A stretch of DNA of 64,000 bases from Streptomyces brevispora (GCF_007829885.1 NZ_VIWW01000002.1:620001-684000); one strand, 5' to 3'; shown: positions 33,377 through 41,839, counted from the first letter of the stretch. Made by a program: numbers and translations. The notes: generated by a model from the sequence alone, not told the origin.

Positions 33377-34576
33377 ATGGCGTACTACCGCTCACTGGGC
33401 GAGGTGCCGCCGGTCCGGCACACCGTGTTCCGGTCGGACACCGGGGACCTGTACTACGAGGAACTCATGGGTGAGGAAGGCTTCTCTTCCGACTCCTCCC
33501 TCCTGTACCACCGTCATATCCCGTCAGCGGTCGTGGGCGCCCGACGCTGGGAGCTTCCCGACCAGACGCTCACCCCCAACGCTCCCTTGCTGCCCCGGCA
33601 CCTGAGGCTGCACGACCTCGCGGATGCCACGACCCTCGCCGAGACCGACGCCGTCAGGGGGCGTCGTCTCGTTCTGGGTAACGAGGACGTGCGCATCTCC
33701 TACGTCGTCGCGGGCGGCACCTCACCGCTTTACCGCAACGCGCTCGGCGACGAGTGCGTCTACGTGGAGGCCGGCGAGGCCGTCGTCGAGACCGTCTTCG
33801 GTGCCCTGCCGGCACGCCAGGGCGACTACGTCGTCATCCCCCGCGCCACCACGCACCGATGGGTCGTGGAGGAAGGCCGGGAGGTCCGGCTCTACGCCAT
33901 CGAGGCGAACAGCCACATCGCGCCGCCCAAGCGCTACCTGTCGCAGTACGGGCAGCTGCTCGAGCACGCTCCGTACTGCGAGCGCGACCTGGTGGGCCCG
34001 TCCGAGCCGCTGCACGTCGAAGAGACGGACGTCGACGTCTACATCAAGCACCGGAGCCCGGCGGGGGTCACCGGCACCATCCACACGCTGCCCCACCATC
34101 CGTTCGACGTCGTGGGCTGGGACGGCTGCCTCTACCCCTACACGTTCAACATCGCCGACTTCATGCCGATCACCGGAAAGGTGCACCAGCCGCCGCCGGT
34201 CCACCAGGTCTTCGAGGGTGACAACTTCGTGATCTGCAACTTCGTGCCGCGCAAGGTGGACTACCACGAGAAGTCGGTGCCGGTGCCTTACTACCACTCC
34301 AACGTCGACTCCGACGAGGTCATGTTCTACGTCGGAGGCGACTACGAGGCCCGCAAGGGCTCCGCCATCGGACTCGGCTCGATCTCCTTCCACCCGGGCG
34401 GCCACCCCCACGGGCCACAGCCCGGCGCGATCGAGGCCAGCCTCGGCAAGGACTACTTCGACGAAACCGGCGTCATGGTCGACACCTTCCGGCCGCTGCA
34501 GCTGGGCGAGGCCGGCCTCGCGACCGAGGACAAGGCCTACGCGTCCTCCTGGAGCGGCGGGCGGTGGCTCGCGTGA
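33377..34576 (+). CDS. hmgA: Homogentisate 1,2-dioxygenase
   Basis: This 399-residue cupin-type, iron-dependent enzyme should cleave homogentisate to 4-maleylacetoacetate. Conserved blocks: PFDVVGWDGCLYPYTFNIAD, FMPITGKVHQPPPVHQVFEG, NFVICNFVPRK, and the metal site PVPYYHSNVDSDEVMFYVGG with a later histidine in SFHPGGHPHGPQPG. Length fits the actinobacterial form, which is shorter than the human enzyme. AAGGAG at 33365-33370 precedes the ATG. It is the first gene of a tightly packed operon followed by an unknown gene and fumarylacetoacetase, whose chemistry confirms the assignment. Confidence 0.92.
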   Translation: MAYYRSLGEVPPVRHTVFRSDTGDLYYEELMGEEGFSSDSSLLYHRHIPSAVVGARRWELPDQTLTPNAPLLPRHLRLHDLADATTLAETDAVRGRRLVLGNEDVRISYVVAGGTSPLYRNALGDECVYVEAGEAVVETVFGALPARQGDYVVIPRATTHRWVVEEGREVRLYAIEANSHIAPPKRYLSQYGQLLEHAPYCERDLVGPSEPLHVEETDVDVYIKHRSPAGVTGTIHTLPHHPFDVVGWDGCLYPYTFNIADFMPITGKVHQPPPVHQVFEGDNFVICNFVPRKVDYHEKSVPVPYYHSNVDSDEVMFYVGGDYEARKGSAIGLGSISFHPGGHPHGPQPGAIEASLGKDYFDETGVMVDTFRPLQLGEAGLATEDKAYASSWSGGRWLA

Positions 34577-35454
34577 CGACGACCGCCCCGGCATTCTCCG
34601 GCTTCTTCGACGACGCCGCGATCTTCCCGCCGGGATCCGCCACCCTGCCGGACGCCGTACGCGCGCACCTGGCCCGCCGTTCCACGCCCCTCCTTCCGCT
34701 GGTCGGACCGCTCCTGCTGACGGTCGACCGGGTCCCCGAGGCCGCACGAATCGCCCGGGCCACGAGCACCGAGCTCGGCCACGACCTCGGAAGTGAACCG
34801 CTTCGGACCGGACTGGTCGTGGCCCCCGGCGCACTGGACACGGCGCGCCGCATCGCCGACGACCCCGCGGAAGGGCTCGTGGTCTGCGGCCTGGAGGTGA
34901 AGACCGACGAGCGATGGCCTGAGCAACTGCGTGCGGCGGTGGACCTGGCGGCGACGTCCCCCTACACCGTGCATGTCGAGCTCTCCGGTGACGCTGTCGG
35001 AGAGGGAGGGGTCGCGTCCCTCGGCGGAACACCGGCCCGGCTGAAGTTCCGGACCGGTGGCCTCGACGCCGCGCTGTTTCCCACTGCCGAGCAGCTCGCC
35101 GCGGTCATCGACGCGGCCGTCGCGGCTCGGGTGCCGTACAAGCTGACGGCCGGACTGCACAGGGCCATCCGGTACGTCGGGCTGGAAACGGGCTATCCGC
35201 ATCACGGCTTCCTCAACATCGCCCTCGCTACCGCCGCAGCGCAGCAGGGCGCGCCCCTGGCAGAGGTCGTACGGATGCTGTCCCTCAAGGACCGTGGCGA
35301 GGTCCGCCGCGCCTACCTGGAGGCCGGCGCCGGATGGCGCGGCACGTTCGAGTCCTTCGGCACCTGCAGCATTCTCGAGCCGGTCGAATCCCTCATCGAT
35401 CTCGGCCTTCTGGACCCAGCCCTTCTCCCCGCCCCTGATGGAGGCACCGCATGA
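34573..35454 (+). CDS. Conserved protein of unknown function in the homogentisate operon
   Basis: A 293-residue soluble protein with strong coding bias, four-base overlaps with homogentisate dioxygenase (GTGA at 34573) and fumarylacetoacetase (ATGA at 35451). It begins APAFSGFFDDAAIFPPGSAT and contains LPLVGPLLLTVDRVPEAARI, GGTPARLKFRTGGLDAALFP, PYKLTAGLHRAIRYVGLETG and HHGFLNIALATAAAQQGAPL. The alternating strand/helix pattern suggests an alpha/beta (possibly TIM-barrel-like) enzyme. The pathway step between the two neighbours is maleylacetoacetate isomerisation, for which no standard glutathione-dependent isomerase is seen here, so a role in that step is an attractive but unproven idea. GTG 34564 is an alternative start. 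Confidence 0.75.
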   Translation: MTTTAPAFSGFFDDAAIFPPGSATLPDAVRAHLARRSTPLLPLVGPLLLTVDRVPEAARIARATSTELGHDLGSEPLRTGLVVAPGALDTARRIADDPAEGLVVCGLEVKTDERWPEQLRAAVDLAATSPYTVHVELSGDAVGEGGVASLGGTPARLKFRTGGLDAALFPTAEQLAAVIDAAVAARVPYKLTAGLHRAIRYVGLETGYPHHGFLNIALATAAAQQGAPLAEVVRMLSLKDRGEVRRAYLEAGAGWRGTFESFGTCSILEPVESLIDLGLLDPALLPAPDGGTA

Positions 35455-36692
35455 GCACCCCGTCCCCCACCAGCGCCGCCGCGGCACTGGGCACCGTCGG
35501 CAACGGCGTCGAGCACCTTCCCTACGGATCGTTCACGGCCGGGGACGCGGCACCTCGGCTCGGCGTACGGCTCGGAGATCACGTCCTCGATGTGGCGGCC
35601 GTGCTCGACCTCGCCGGAGGGAACGTCAGCGCCGCTGCCCGGGAAGCCGCCGACTCCCCCTCCCTGGACGGGCTGCTGGCCTGCTCCAAGGCGGTGTGGG
35701 ACGAGGTGCGCGGCGCGCTGCAGGCAGCGTTCCTGGACCCCGCCCGTACCGACGCGATCCTCGCGACGGCGGTGCCCCTGAGCGACGTGACGCTCGGCCT
35801 GCCGTTCACCGTCGCCGACTACGTGGATTTCTACGGCAACGAGTTCCACGCCCGCAACGTCGGCAAGATCTTCCGCCCGCACATGGAGCCGCTCACCGCG
35901 AACTGGAAGCACCTGCCGATCGGCTATCACGGCCGCGCCGGCACCATCGTCCCCAGCGGGACGGACTTCCCCCGTCCGCAAGGGATGCGGCCCGAGCCCG
36001 AGGGGCCGCCCAGCTTCGGCCCCAGCCGGCGCCTTGACATCGAGGCCGAGGTCGGCTTCGTGCTCGGCTCCCCGGTGCCGCAGGGCCGAGTACCGCTCCA
36101 CGAGGCCGAACAGCACGTCTTCGGCCTCACCCTCGCCAACGACTGGTCGGCGCGGGACATCCAGAGCTTCGAGTACGTTCCTCTCGGCCCCAACCTCGGC
36201 AAGTCCTTCTGCACCACCATCTCGCCGTGGGTCACCCCGCTCGCCGCCCTGGCGGGATCCCGTGTCGCGCCGCCGCCCCGGGACACCCCGCTCGCCTCGT
36301 ACCTCGACGACAGCGATGCCGACCCGTGGTGCTTCGATCTGCAGATCGAGATCTCGCTCAACGGTGAGGTGATCTCGGTGGCGCCCTTCGCCGAGACGTA
36401 CTGGACCGCCGCCCAGATGCTGGCCCACATGACCGTCAACGGGGCGGGCCTGCGCGCGGGCGACTTCTTCGCCGGCGGCACCGTCTCCGGGCCGGAGCGC
36501 AACCAGCGCGGATCGTTCCTGGAGATCTGCTGGGGAGGCTCGGAGCCGCTCACCCTCAAGGACGGCAGCGAGTTCACCTTCCTCCGGGACGGCGACGAGG
36601 TCAGCATGCGGGCCACCGCCCCCGGCCCCGACGGCAGCATCATCGCGCTCGGGGAGTGCACGGGCCGAGTCCTCCCTCCCGCCAACAACTGA
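35451..36692 (+). CDS. fahA: Fumarylacetoacetase
   Basis: A 413-residue enzyme that hydrolyses fumarylacetoacetate to fumarate and acetoacetate. The N-terminal SH3-like domain (PYGSFTAGDAAPRLGVRLGD) is followed by the FAH catalytic fold: ADYVDFYGNEFHARNVGKIF (catalytic histidine region), NWKHLPIGYHGRAGTIVPSG, LANDWSARDIQSFEYVPLGP, LGKSFCTTISPWVTPLAALA and TVSGPERNQRGSFLEICWGG. Full length and translationally coupled to the upstream unknown gene. The next gene begins 110 bases later and handles the acetoacetate product. Confidence 0.93.
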   Translation: MSTPSPTSAAAALGTVGNGVEHLPYGSFTAGDAAPRLGVRLGDHVLDVAAVLDLAGGNVSAAAREAADSPSLDGLLACSKAVWDEVRGALQAAFLDPARTDAILATAVPLSDVTLGLPFTVADYVDFYGNEFHARNVGKIFRPHMEPLTANWKHLPIGYHGRAGTIVPSGTDFPRPQGMRPEPEGPPSFGPSRRLDIEAEVGFVLGSPVPQGRVPLHEAEQHVFGLTLANDWSARDIQSFEYVPLGPNLGKSFCTTISPWVTPLAALAGSRVAPPPRDTPLASYLDDSDADPWCFDLQIEISLNGEVISVAPFAETYWTAAQMLAHMTVNGAGLRAGDFFAGGTVSGPERNQRGSFLEICWGGSEPLTLKDGSEFTFLRDGDEVSMRATAPGPDGSIIALGECTGRVLPPANN

Positions 36693-36802
36693 CGCCAACG
36701 GCGTCGGGCCTGTCGGCCCCCGCCGCGGCCGTAGTTGCTGCATGCCAAGACCAGATGCTTCATGCGCGGCCCCGCCGCGCCCCTCGAAGGATGGGAAACA
36801 TC

Positions 36803-37525
36803 ATGTCAAAACTCTGGACGAGCGCCGCGGAAGCGCTCCAGGACGTGCTGCACGACGGAATGACGTTGGCAGTGGGCGGGTTCGGGCTCAGCGGAGTTCC
36901 CGTCGATCTGGTCGACGCCGTCCGGGACTCCGGAGTCAAGAACCTGACGATCGTCTCGAACAACATGGGTGTCGACGGCAAGGGCCTGGGCGTTCTGATC
37001 GAAGCCGGGCAGGTCGCCAAGGTCGTGGCCTCGTACGTGGGCGAGAACAAACTCTTCGCCGCTCAGTTCCTCTCCGGGAAGCTGGAGGTCGAGTTCAATC
37101 CGCAAGGGACGCTCGCCGAGCGTCTGCGCGCCGGGGGCGCCGGCATTCCCGCCTTTTACACCAAGACCGGTGTAGGGACACCCGTGGCTGAAGGGAAACC
37201 GCACGCCGAGTTCGACGGCGAAACCTACGTCCAGGAGCGCTCCATCGTCGCCGACGTCTCTCTGGTCAGGGCGCACCTGTCCGACACGGACGGCAACCTC
37301 GTCTACCGCTGGACCGCCCGGAACTTCAACCCCGTCGTGGCCACCGCCGGAAGGACGACCATCGCCGAGGTGGAGCAGGTCGTCGACACCGGTGCGATCG
37401 ACCCGAACCACATCGTGACCCCCGGGGTCTACGTCCAGCGTGTCGTGCGGGCGGACGACCGGCTCAAGGATATCGAGCAGCGCACCGTCAGGCCCCGGCC
37501 GATGGCGGCGGCCGCAGCCAAGTAA
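36803..37525 (+). CDS. scoA: 3-oxoacid CoA-transferase subunit A
   Basis: A 240-residue alpha subunit of a succinyl-CoA:3-oxoacid CoA-transferase type enzyme. GMTLAVGGFGLSGVPVDLVD carries the GGFGxxGxP CoA-loop; LTIVSNNMGVDGKGLGVLIE, SYVGENKLFAAQFLSGKLEV and FNPQGTLAERLRAGGAGIPA follow. With subunit B it would activate acetoacetate to acetoacetyl-CoA; a role on 3-oxoadipate from the hydroxyquinol route is an alternative. I chose ATG 36803 (MSKLW) over 36791. Confidence 0.9.
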   Translation: MSKLWTSAAEALQDVLHDGMTLAVGGFGLSGVPVDLVDAVRDSGVKNLTIVSNNMGVDGKGLGVLIEAGQVAKVVASYVGENKLFAAQFLSGKLEVEFNPQGTLAERLRAGGAGIPAFYTKTGVGTPVAEGKPHAEFDGETYVQERSIVADVSLVRAHLSDTDGNLVYRWTARNFNPVVATAGRTTIAEVEQVVDTGAIDPNHIVTPGVYVQRVVRADDRLKDIEQRTVRPRPMAAAAAK

Positions 37526-37549
37526 AGAAGGACGAAGGAGCAGCACACC

Positions 37550-38209
37550 ATGCCATGGACCCGCGCCGAGATGGCCGCGATCGCGGCCAGTGAGCTCAAC
37601 GACGGCGACTACGTCAACCTGGGCATCGGTATCCCCACTCTGGTGGCCAACAACCTGCCCGAGGGGGTGCGAGTGACCCTGCACAGCGAGAACGGCCTGC
37701 TGGGCATGGGACCTTTCCCCTACGACGGCGACGAGGACGCCGACCTGATCAACGCCGGCAAGCAGACCGTCACCATCCTGCCCGGCGGAAGCATCTTCGA
37801 TTCCTCGGAGTCGTTCGCCATGATCCGGGGCGGCCACGTGAAGATCGCCGTCCTCGGCGCCCTGCAGGTCTCCGGTTTCGGTGACCTCGCCAACTGGAGC
37901 ATCCCGGGGAAGCTGGTCAAGGGGATGGGAGGAGCCATGGACCTGGTCGCCGGAACCCCCCGCGTGGTGGTGCTCACCGACCACGTCGCCAAGGACGGCA
38001 CTCCCAAGATCGTCAAGGAGTGCACCCTTCCCTTGACGGGCCGCAAGGTGGTGGACCGGATCATCAGCGACCGTGCCGTTTTCGACGTGACCGAACGCGG
38101 CCTGTTGCTGCGGCGCATTGCCCCCGGCGTCACGATGCGCGAGCTTCGGGACCACACCGACGCCGAATTCGATGTGAGTGACGAGGTCGAGGAGACGTTG
38201 GCGGCATGA
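37550..38209 (+). CDS. scoB: 3-oxoacid CoA-transferase subunit B
   Basis: A 219-residue beta subunit. NLGIGIPTLVANNLPEGVRV and HSENGLLGMGPFPYDGDEDA contain the catalytic glutamate (SENG). GGHVKIAVLGALQVSGFGDL and KGMGGAMDLVAGTPRVVVLT are typical of the B subunit. It follows subunit A by 24 bases and overlaps the thiolase start by four (ATGA). Together the three genes turn acetoacetate, or 3-oxoadipate, into thiolytic products that enter the TCA cycle. Confidence 0.92.
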   Translation: MPWTRAEMAAIAASELNDGDYVNLGIGIPTLVANNLPEGVRVTLHSENGLLGMGPFPYDGDEDADLINAGKQTVTILPGGSIFDSSESFAMIRGGHVKIAVLGALQVSGFGDLANWSIPGKLVKGMGGAMDLVAGTPRVVVLTDHVAKDGTPKIVKECTLPLTGRKVVDRIISDRAVFDVTERGLLLRRIAPGVTMRELRDHTDAEFDVSDEVEETLAA

Positions 38210-39393
38210 GCCTGACAGAACAGTTCGGCAAGGACGTACTGATCACCGGATGGGGGCACTCCAGGTTCGGCAAGCACTCCGACGAGACCCTTGAATCCCT
38301 GATCGTCCAGGTGGCCGCGGAGGCCATCCGCAACGCCGGTGTGGAACCCGGCCAGATCGACGAGGTCTTTCTGGGCCAGTTCAACTCCGGTATGGTCCCG
38401 CTCGGTTTCGCCTCGTCCCTGGCGCTCCAGGCCTCCGACGAGCTGGCGGGCGTCCCGGCCACCCGGGTGGAGAACGCCTGCGCCTCAGGCTCCGCCGCGT
38501 TCCACCAGGGCGTCAAGTCCCTGCTGGCCGGGACCGCGCGCACCGTACTGGTCATCGGCGCCGAAAAGATGACCCACGCGACAGCCGACGTGGTCGGCGC
38601 GGCCCTCCTGGGGGCCGACTACGAAATGGCCGGGCAGCACTCCACGACAGGGTTCGCCGGACTCTTCGCCGACGTGGCCAACCACTACGAGAAGCGATAC
38701 GGCGCGGTCGGTGACGTCCTCGGATCCATAGCGGCCAAGAACCACCGCAACGGCATGCTCAACCCATACGCCCAACTCCGCAAGGACCTCGGCGAGGACT
38801 TCTGCCAGACCGTCTCCGACCGTAACCCCGTGGTGGCCGCACCGCTACGCCGCACCGACTGCTCGCCCATATCCGACGGAGCCGCGGCCCTGGTCCTCAC
38901 CACCGCCTCGTCGCTGTCCGCCGCAACAATTCCGGTCCGACTTGTCGGCTTCGGCCAGGCCAACGACTTCCTGCCCGCCGGCAAACGCGATCCGGTGGCC
39001 TTCGCCGGAAGCGTCACCGCCTGGCAGCGGGCCACGGCGATGGCCGGCGTATCCCTGGACGATCTCGACTTCGCCGAGGTGCACGACTGCTTCACCATCG
39101 CCGAGCTCGTGCTCTACGAGGTCATCGGCCTGACCGAGCGGGGTGCGGGCCGCCGAGCGGTCGAGGAGGGGTGGGTGTACCGGGGAGGCAAGCTGCCGGT
39201 CAACCTCTCCGGAGGTCTCAAGGCCAAGGGCCATCCCGTCGGGGCCACCGGGGTCTCCCAGATCGCCCTCGCAGCCATGCAACTGTCCGGCGCTGCGGGC
39301 GGCATGCAGCTGCCCGGTGCCCGGCGCGCCGCTGTACACAACATGGGCGGTCTGGCAGTGGCCAACTACGTCAGCGTCCTGGAAGCCGTCTGA
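38206..39393 (+). CDS. Thiolase (acetyl-CoA acyltransferase, SCP-x-like)
   Basis: A 395-residue thiolase-fold enzyme. The nucleophilic cysteine is in VENACASGSAAFHQGVKSLL; HDCFTIAELVLYEVIGL and NLSGGLKAKGHPVGATGVSQ carry the histidine/GHP motifs. The sequence style (ITGWGHSRFGKHSDETLESL start) belongs to the SCP-x/lipid-transfer-like thiolases rather than classical biosynthetic ones. It should cleave acetoacetyl-CoA into two acetyl-CoA at the end of the homogentisate pathway. Its stop codon TGA (39391-39393) is also the presumed target duplication of the next IS element, so the gene ends exactly at an insertion. Confidence 0.88.
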   Translation: MSLTEQFGKDVLITGWGHSRFGKHSDETLESLIVQVAAEAIRNAGVEPGQIDEVFLGQFNSGMVPLGFASSLALQASDELAGVPATRVENACASGSAAFHQGVKSLLAGTARTVLVIGAEKMTHATADVVGAALLGADYEMAGQHSTTGFAGLFADVANHYEKRYGAVGDVLGSIAAKNHRNGMLNPYAQLRKDLGEDFCQTVSDRNPVVAAPLRRTDCSPISDGAAALVLTTASSLSAATIPVRLVGFGQANDFLPAGKRDPVAFAGSVTAWQRATAMAGVSLDDLDFAEVHDCFTIAELVLYEVIGLTERGAGRRAVEEGWVYRGGKLPVNLSGGLKAKGHPVGATGVSQIALAAMQLSGAAGGMQLPGARRAAVHNMGGLAVANYVSVLEAV

Positions 39394-39400
39394 GTGGACG

Positions 39401-39805
39401 TTAAGTCCGTTTCTGGTAGCGGCCTCGTCCGGGTTGGGTGAGGAAGCCTTGGCGGAGGAGGCGTGCGAGGCGGCTTCGGGTGATGTTGACGGATGCCTCG
39501 TCGGTGGGCATGTCGAGGAGTTCGTGCAGTTCACGGGCGCGGAATGCCTGGACGGGGTGTTGGTTGAAGGCGTTCACGATGGCTTGGTAGGCGGTGCTCA
39601 TCTCGGTCTGGGGTGGGTCGGGTTCGGTTACTGCCGGTGCGGTTTGCTCGATGACCTTCCGGGCGATGTCCAGCTCCGCGAGTCGGGCCGCGGTCTCGGC
39701 CAGGGCGGCGGTGAGGTGTTCGATCTGCCCCTGGAGTTCACCGGCGCGGGCGGTGGCCGCCTCGTGCTGGGCCTGGAGGCCGGCGAGGAGTTCGGTGACG
39801 TTCAC
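39401..39805 (-). CDS. IS accessory protein: coiled coil plus winged helix
   Basis: A 134-residue protein starting with GTG 39805 that overlaps the transposase stop. The N-terminal half is a heptad-rich coiled coil (LLAGLQAQHEAATARAGELQ, LTAALAETAARLAELDIARK). The C-terminal half looks like a winged helix (YQAIVNAFNQHPVQAFRARE, ITRSRLARLLRQGFLTQPGR, GRYQKRT). Its TAA stop lies inside the left IS end. A protein of the same build is encoded by the IS at 42672-44338, pointing to an accessory family linked to IS5-type elements, perhaps binding the IS ends. Confidence 0.65.
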   Translation of the reverse strand: MNVTELLAGLQAQHEAATARAGELQGQIEHLTAALAETAARLAELDIARKVIEQTAPAVTEPDPPQTEMSTAYQAIVNAFNQHPVQAFRARELHELLDMPTDEASVNITRSRLARLLRQGFLTQPGRGRYQKRT

Positions 39806-40165
39806 GCGGCGAGCCCGAGGTCGTCGCGCCAGGCAGGGCTCGGTGTGGTCAGGCGGCGGGCCATGTTCGAGGTGGAGGCCCAGTAGACGCGTGAGGCGGA
39901 GGTGTCGGGGCGGTGGTCGTACTCGCGGGTCAGGCGCCGGTGCAGCAGCAGGGTCCCGTTGACCTGCTCCACGATCCAGCGCTTGGGCTGCGGGACGAAG
40001 CCCTTGCCCTTGTCGTCCGGGTTGCGGCGGACGATCTCGACGTCGATGTCCTGCATCCCCGGTCGCCGACCGCGCCACCCGGTCCTGCTTCCAGCCCGTG
40101 ATCACCGGCTCGATCAACGACCACTGCTCGTCCGATAAGTCACTCGGGTACGGCTCTCTGTCCAT
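39802..40165 (-). pseudogene. Internally deleted IS5-family transposase
   Basis: The N-terminus MDREPYPSDLSDEQWSLIEP is normal for Streptomyces IS5-type transposases. It runs into GWKQDRVARSATG and then, in a different frame, into the usual C-terminus: DIDVEIVRRNPDDKGKGFVP, QPKRWIVEQVNGTLLLHRRL and SASRVYWASTSNMARRLTT. About 0.5-0.6 kb with the catalytic aspartates is missing, by comparison with the typical family length. Confidence 0.85.
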
Positions 40166-40328
40166 GCCCTGTATCCCAGCATGTCCATGCCCAACGCCCA
40201 TCCCGCGTGGCGATCAGTCATACGATCGAGCGATCACGAACCGAGAAAGATCGGACTTAACGTCCACTGAGAGTGACCGCGGGTCGGCCTGTGCGCGCTG
40301 ACGATCGATGCGCAGTGGCGATGGTGGT

Positions 40329-40355
40329 TGTCACATTCGCGGGCCCGGTGGTGTC
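40329..40355 (+). promoter_or_regulatory. ECF41-type promoter
   Basis: TGTCACA (40329-40335), 16 bases, then TGTC (40352-40355). ECF41 sigma factors are known to recognise TGTCACA-N16-CGTC upstream of their own operon; here the -10 differs in one base. It precedes the decarboxylase-like gene and its ECF41 sigma factor, as expected for autoregulation. Confidence 0.7.
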
Positions 40356-40391
40356 TTCATGCCAAACAGGCAAACGTCCAAGGAGAACACC

Positions 40392-40970
40392 ATGGCGCTA
40401 CGCGTCCCGAAGGCCGAGCTCCCCGCCGAGCTCCGCGAAAACCTGATCAAGCAGCTCGGTTCCGTGCCCGAGCCCAACGAGGTGCTGTGGAACAACCCCA
40501 AGCTCGCCGAGGCCAACCAGGAGTTCTCAGCCAAGGTGGGCACCTGGGACGCGGCCGACGCGAGCCTCAAGACGTTCGCGCACATGGCCGTCGCGGCACA
40601 GGTCGGCTGCAGCTGGTGCCTCGACATCAACTACTTCGCGGCACTGAACCAGAACCTGGACCTGGCCAAGGCGAGCCAAGTGCCGCGCTGGCGGGAGTCG
40701 GAGGTGTTCACGTCGTTGGAGCGGGAGGCGATGGAGTACGCCGAGGCCATGACGAACACGCCGACGACCGTCACCGATGAGCTGTCGGCGAGTCTGCTCG
40801 GCCGGCTCGGCCCGGCGGCGCTGGTCGAGCTCACCGTGTTCATCGGCTTCGCCAACCTGGCGGCCAGGTGCAACACGGCGCATGGGATCACCTCGCAGGG
40901 CTACTCCGATGCCTGCGAGATCCCGCTGGCCGCGCGTCCTGAGACGTCCGGCGTAGCGTCGACGGCATGA
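40392..40970 (+). CDS. Carboxymuconolactone decarboxylase/AhpD-like protein
   Basis: A 192-residue CMD-family protein. SLKTFAHMAVAAQVGCSWCL holds the redox CxxC motif typical of AhpD-like members, followed by DINYFAALNQNLDLAK and EREAMEYAEAMTNTP. It is the 'C' type of COE protein (carboxymuconolactone decarboxylase, oxidoreductase or epimerase) that accompanies ECF41 sigma factors. AAGGAG precedes the ATG. The stop overlaps the sigma-factor start by four bases. Probable role: redox or peroxide-related activity controlled by the sigma factor. Confidence 0.9.
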   Translation: MALRVPKAELPAELRENLIKQLGSVPEPNEVLWNNPKLAEANQEFSAKVGTWDAADASLKTFAHMAVAAQVGCSWCLDINYFAALNQNLDLAKASQVPRWRESEVFTSLEREAMEYAEAMTNTPTTVTDELSASLLGRLGPAALVELTVFIGFANLAARCNTAHGITSQGYSDACEIPLAARPETSGVASTA

Positions 40971-41839
40971 CCGAGGACCCGTTCGTCGCCCATCGCAGCC
41001 TGCTGTTCACGGTCGCCTACGAGATGCTCGGCTCCGCGGCAGACGCGGAGGACGTGCTGCAGGAGTCCTGGCTGCGGTGGGCCGAGGTCGACCAGTCGCG
41101 GGTGAGCGACGCGCGGGCGTACCTCGTCAGGACCGTCACGCGGCAGGCGCTCAACCGGCTGCGGACGTTGGCACGCAGCCGCGAGGACTATGTCGGCGAG
41201 TGGCTACCAGAACCGTTGCTGACCAGCCCTGATGTCGCCGAGGACGTAGAGCTTGCGGAGAGCGTCTCGATCGCGATGCTGACCGTCCTTGAAACGCTCG
41301 GGCCGACGGAGCGGGCGGTGTTCGTGCTCCGCGAGGTCTTCGAGCTGCCGTACGGTGAGATCGCCGAGGCCATCGGGAAGTCCGCGGCCGCGGTGCGGCA
41401 GATCGCGCGGCGAGCCCGCGAGCATGTGGCGGCCCGGCGTCCGCGGGTGCAGGTGAGCCGGTCGGAGCAGCAGGCCGTGGTGGAGCGGTTCCTGCTCGCG
41501 TTGCGCACCGGGCAGTTGCAGGAGCTGGTGGAGGTCATGGCGCCGGACGTGGTCTTGATCGCCGATGGTGGCGGGCTGGCGGCCGCCGCTCTGGCTCCGA
41601 TCCACGGGGTCGAGCTCGTGGCGAAGGTGCTCGCGCGCACGAACCGGGTGGAAGTGGCCGCGCTCGTGACGACGGCCGTGTGGCTCAACGGCGCACCTGC
41701 CGGCCGGATCGAGATCGACGGCGAGCTGGCCACAGCGGTGAGCCTTGTGGTGGAGAACGGGCAGGTCACCCGGGTCTACTTGGTGAGAAACCCGCGGAAG
41801 CTGACCAGACTGGACGAACCGGCTGAACTCGCCAGGTAA
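40967..41839 (+). CDS. ECF41-group sigma factor with SnoaL-like C-terminal extension
   Basis: A 290-residue extracytoplasmic-function sigma factor. Region 2: FTVAYEMLGSAADAEDVLQE and SWLRWAEVD; region 4: TLGPTERAVFVLREVFELPY, GEIAEAIGKSAAAVRQIARR and AREHVAARRP. A C-terminal NTF2/SnoaL-like domain of about 115 residues (VERFLLALRTGQLQELVEVM, APDVVLIADGGG ... VARIxx-type end) acts as the built-in regulatory domain in this group, which has no separate anti-sigma factor. The COE partner upstream and the matching promoter motif make the assignment firm. Confidence 0.93.
   Translation: MTEDPFVAHRSLLFTVAYEMLGSAADAEDVLQESWLRWAEVDQSRVSDARAYLVRTVTRQALNRLRTLARSREDYVGEWLPEPLLTSPDVAEDVELAESVSIAMLTVLETLGPTERAVFVLREVFELPYGEIAEAIGKSAAAVRQIARRAREHVAARRPRVQVSRSEQQAVVERFLLALRTGQLQELVEVMAPDVVLIADGGGLAAAALAPIHGVELVAKVLARTNRVEVAALVTTAVWLNGAPAGRIEIDGELATAVSLVVENGQVTRVYLVRNPRKLTRLDEPAELAR

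Larger units (their letters stand above)
39394..40267 (-). mobile_element. Deleted IS5-family element with perfect 16-bp ends
   Basis: Left end GTGGACGTTAAGTCCG (39394-39409) and right end CGGACTTAACGTCCAC (40252-40267) are exact inverted repeats. TGA flanks both sides (39391-39393 and 40268-40270), a 3-bp target duplication of the TNA kind known from IS1031-group elements. The 874-bp element holds an internally deleted transposase gene and an apparently intact accessory gene. It stands immediately after the thiolase stop codon. Confidence 0.85.

Noticed and set aside
35313..36743. 476-codon ORF opposite fumarylacetoacetase
   Set aside because: Shadow frame; the plus strand encodes an intact conserved enzyme with coupled neighbours.
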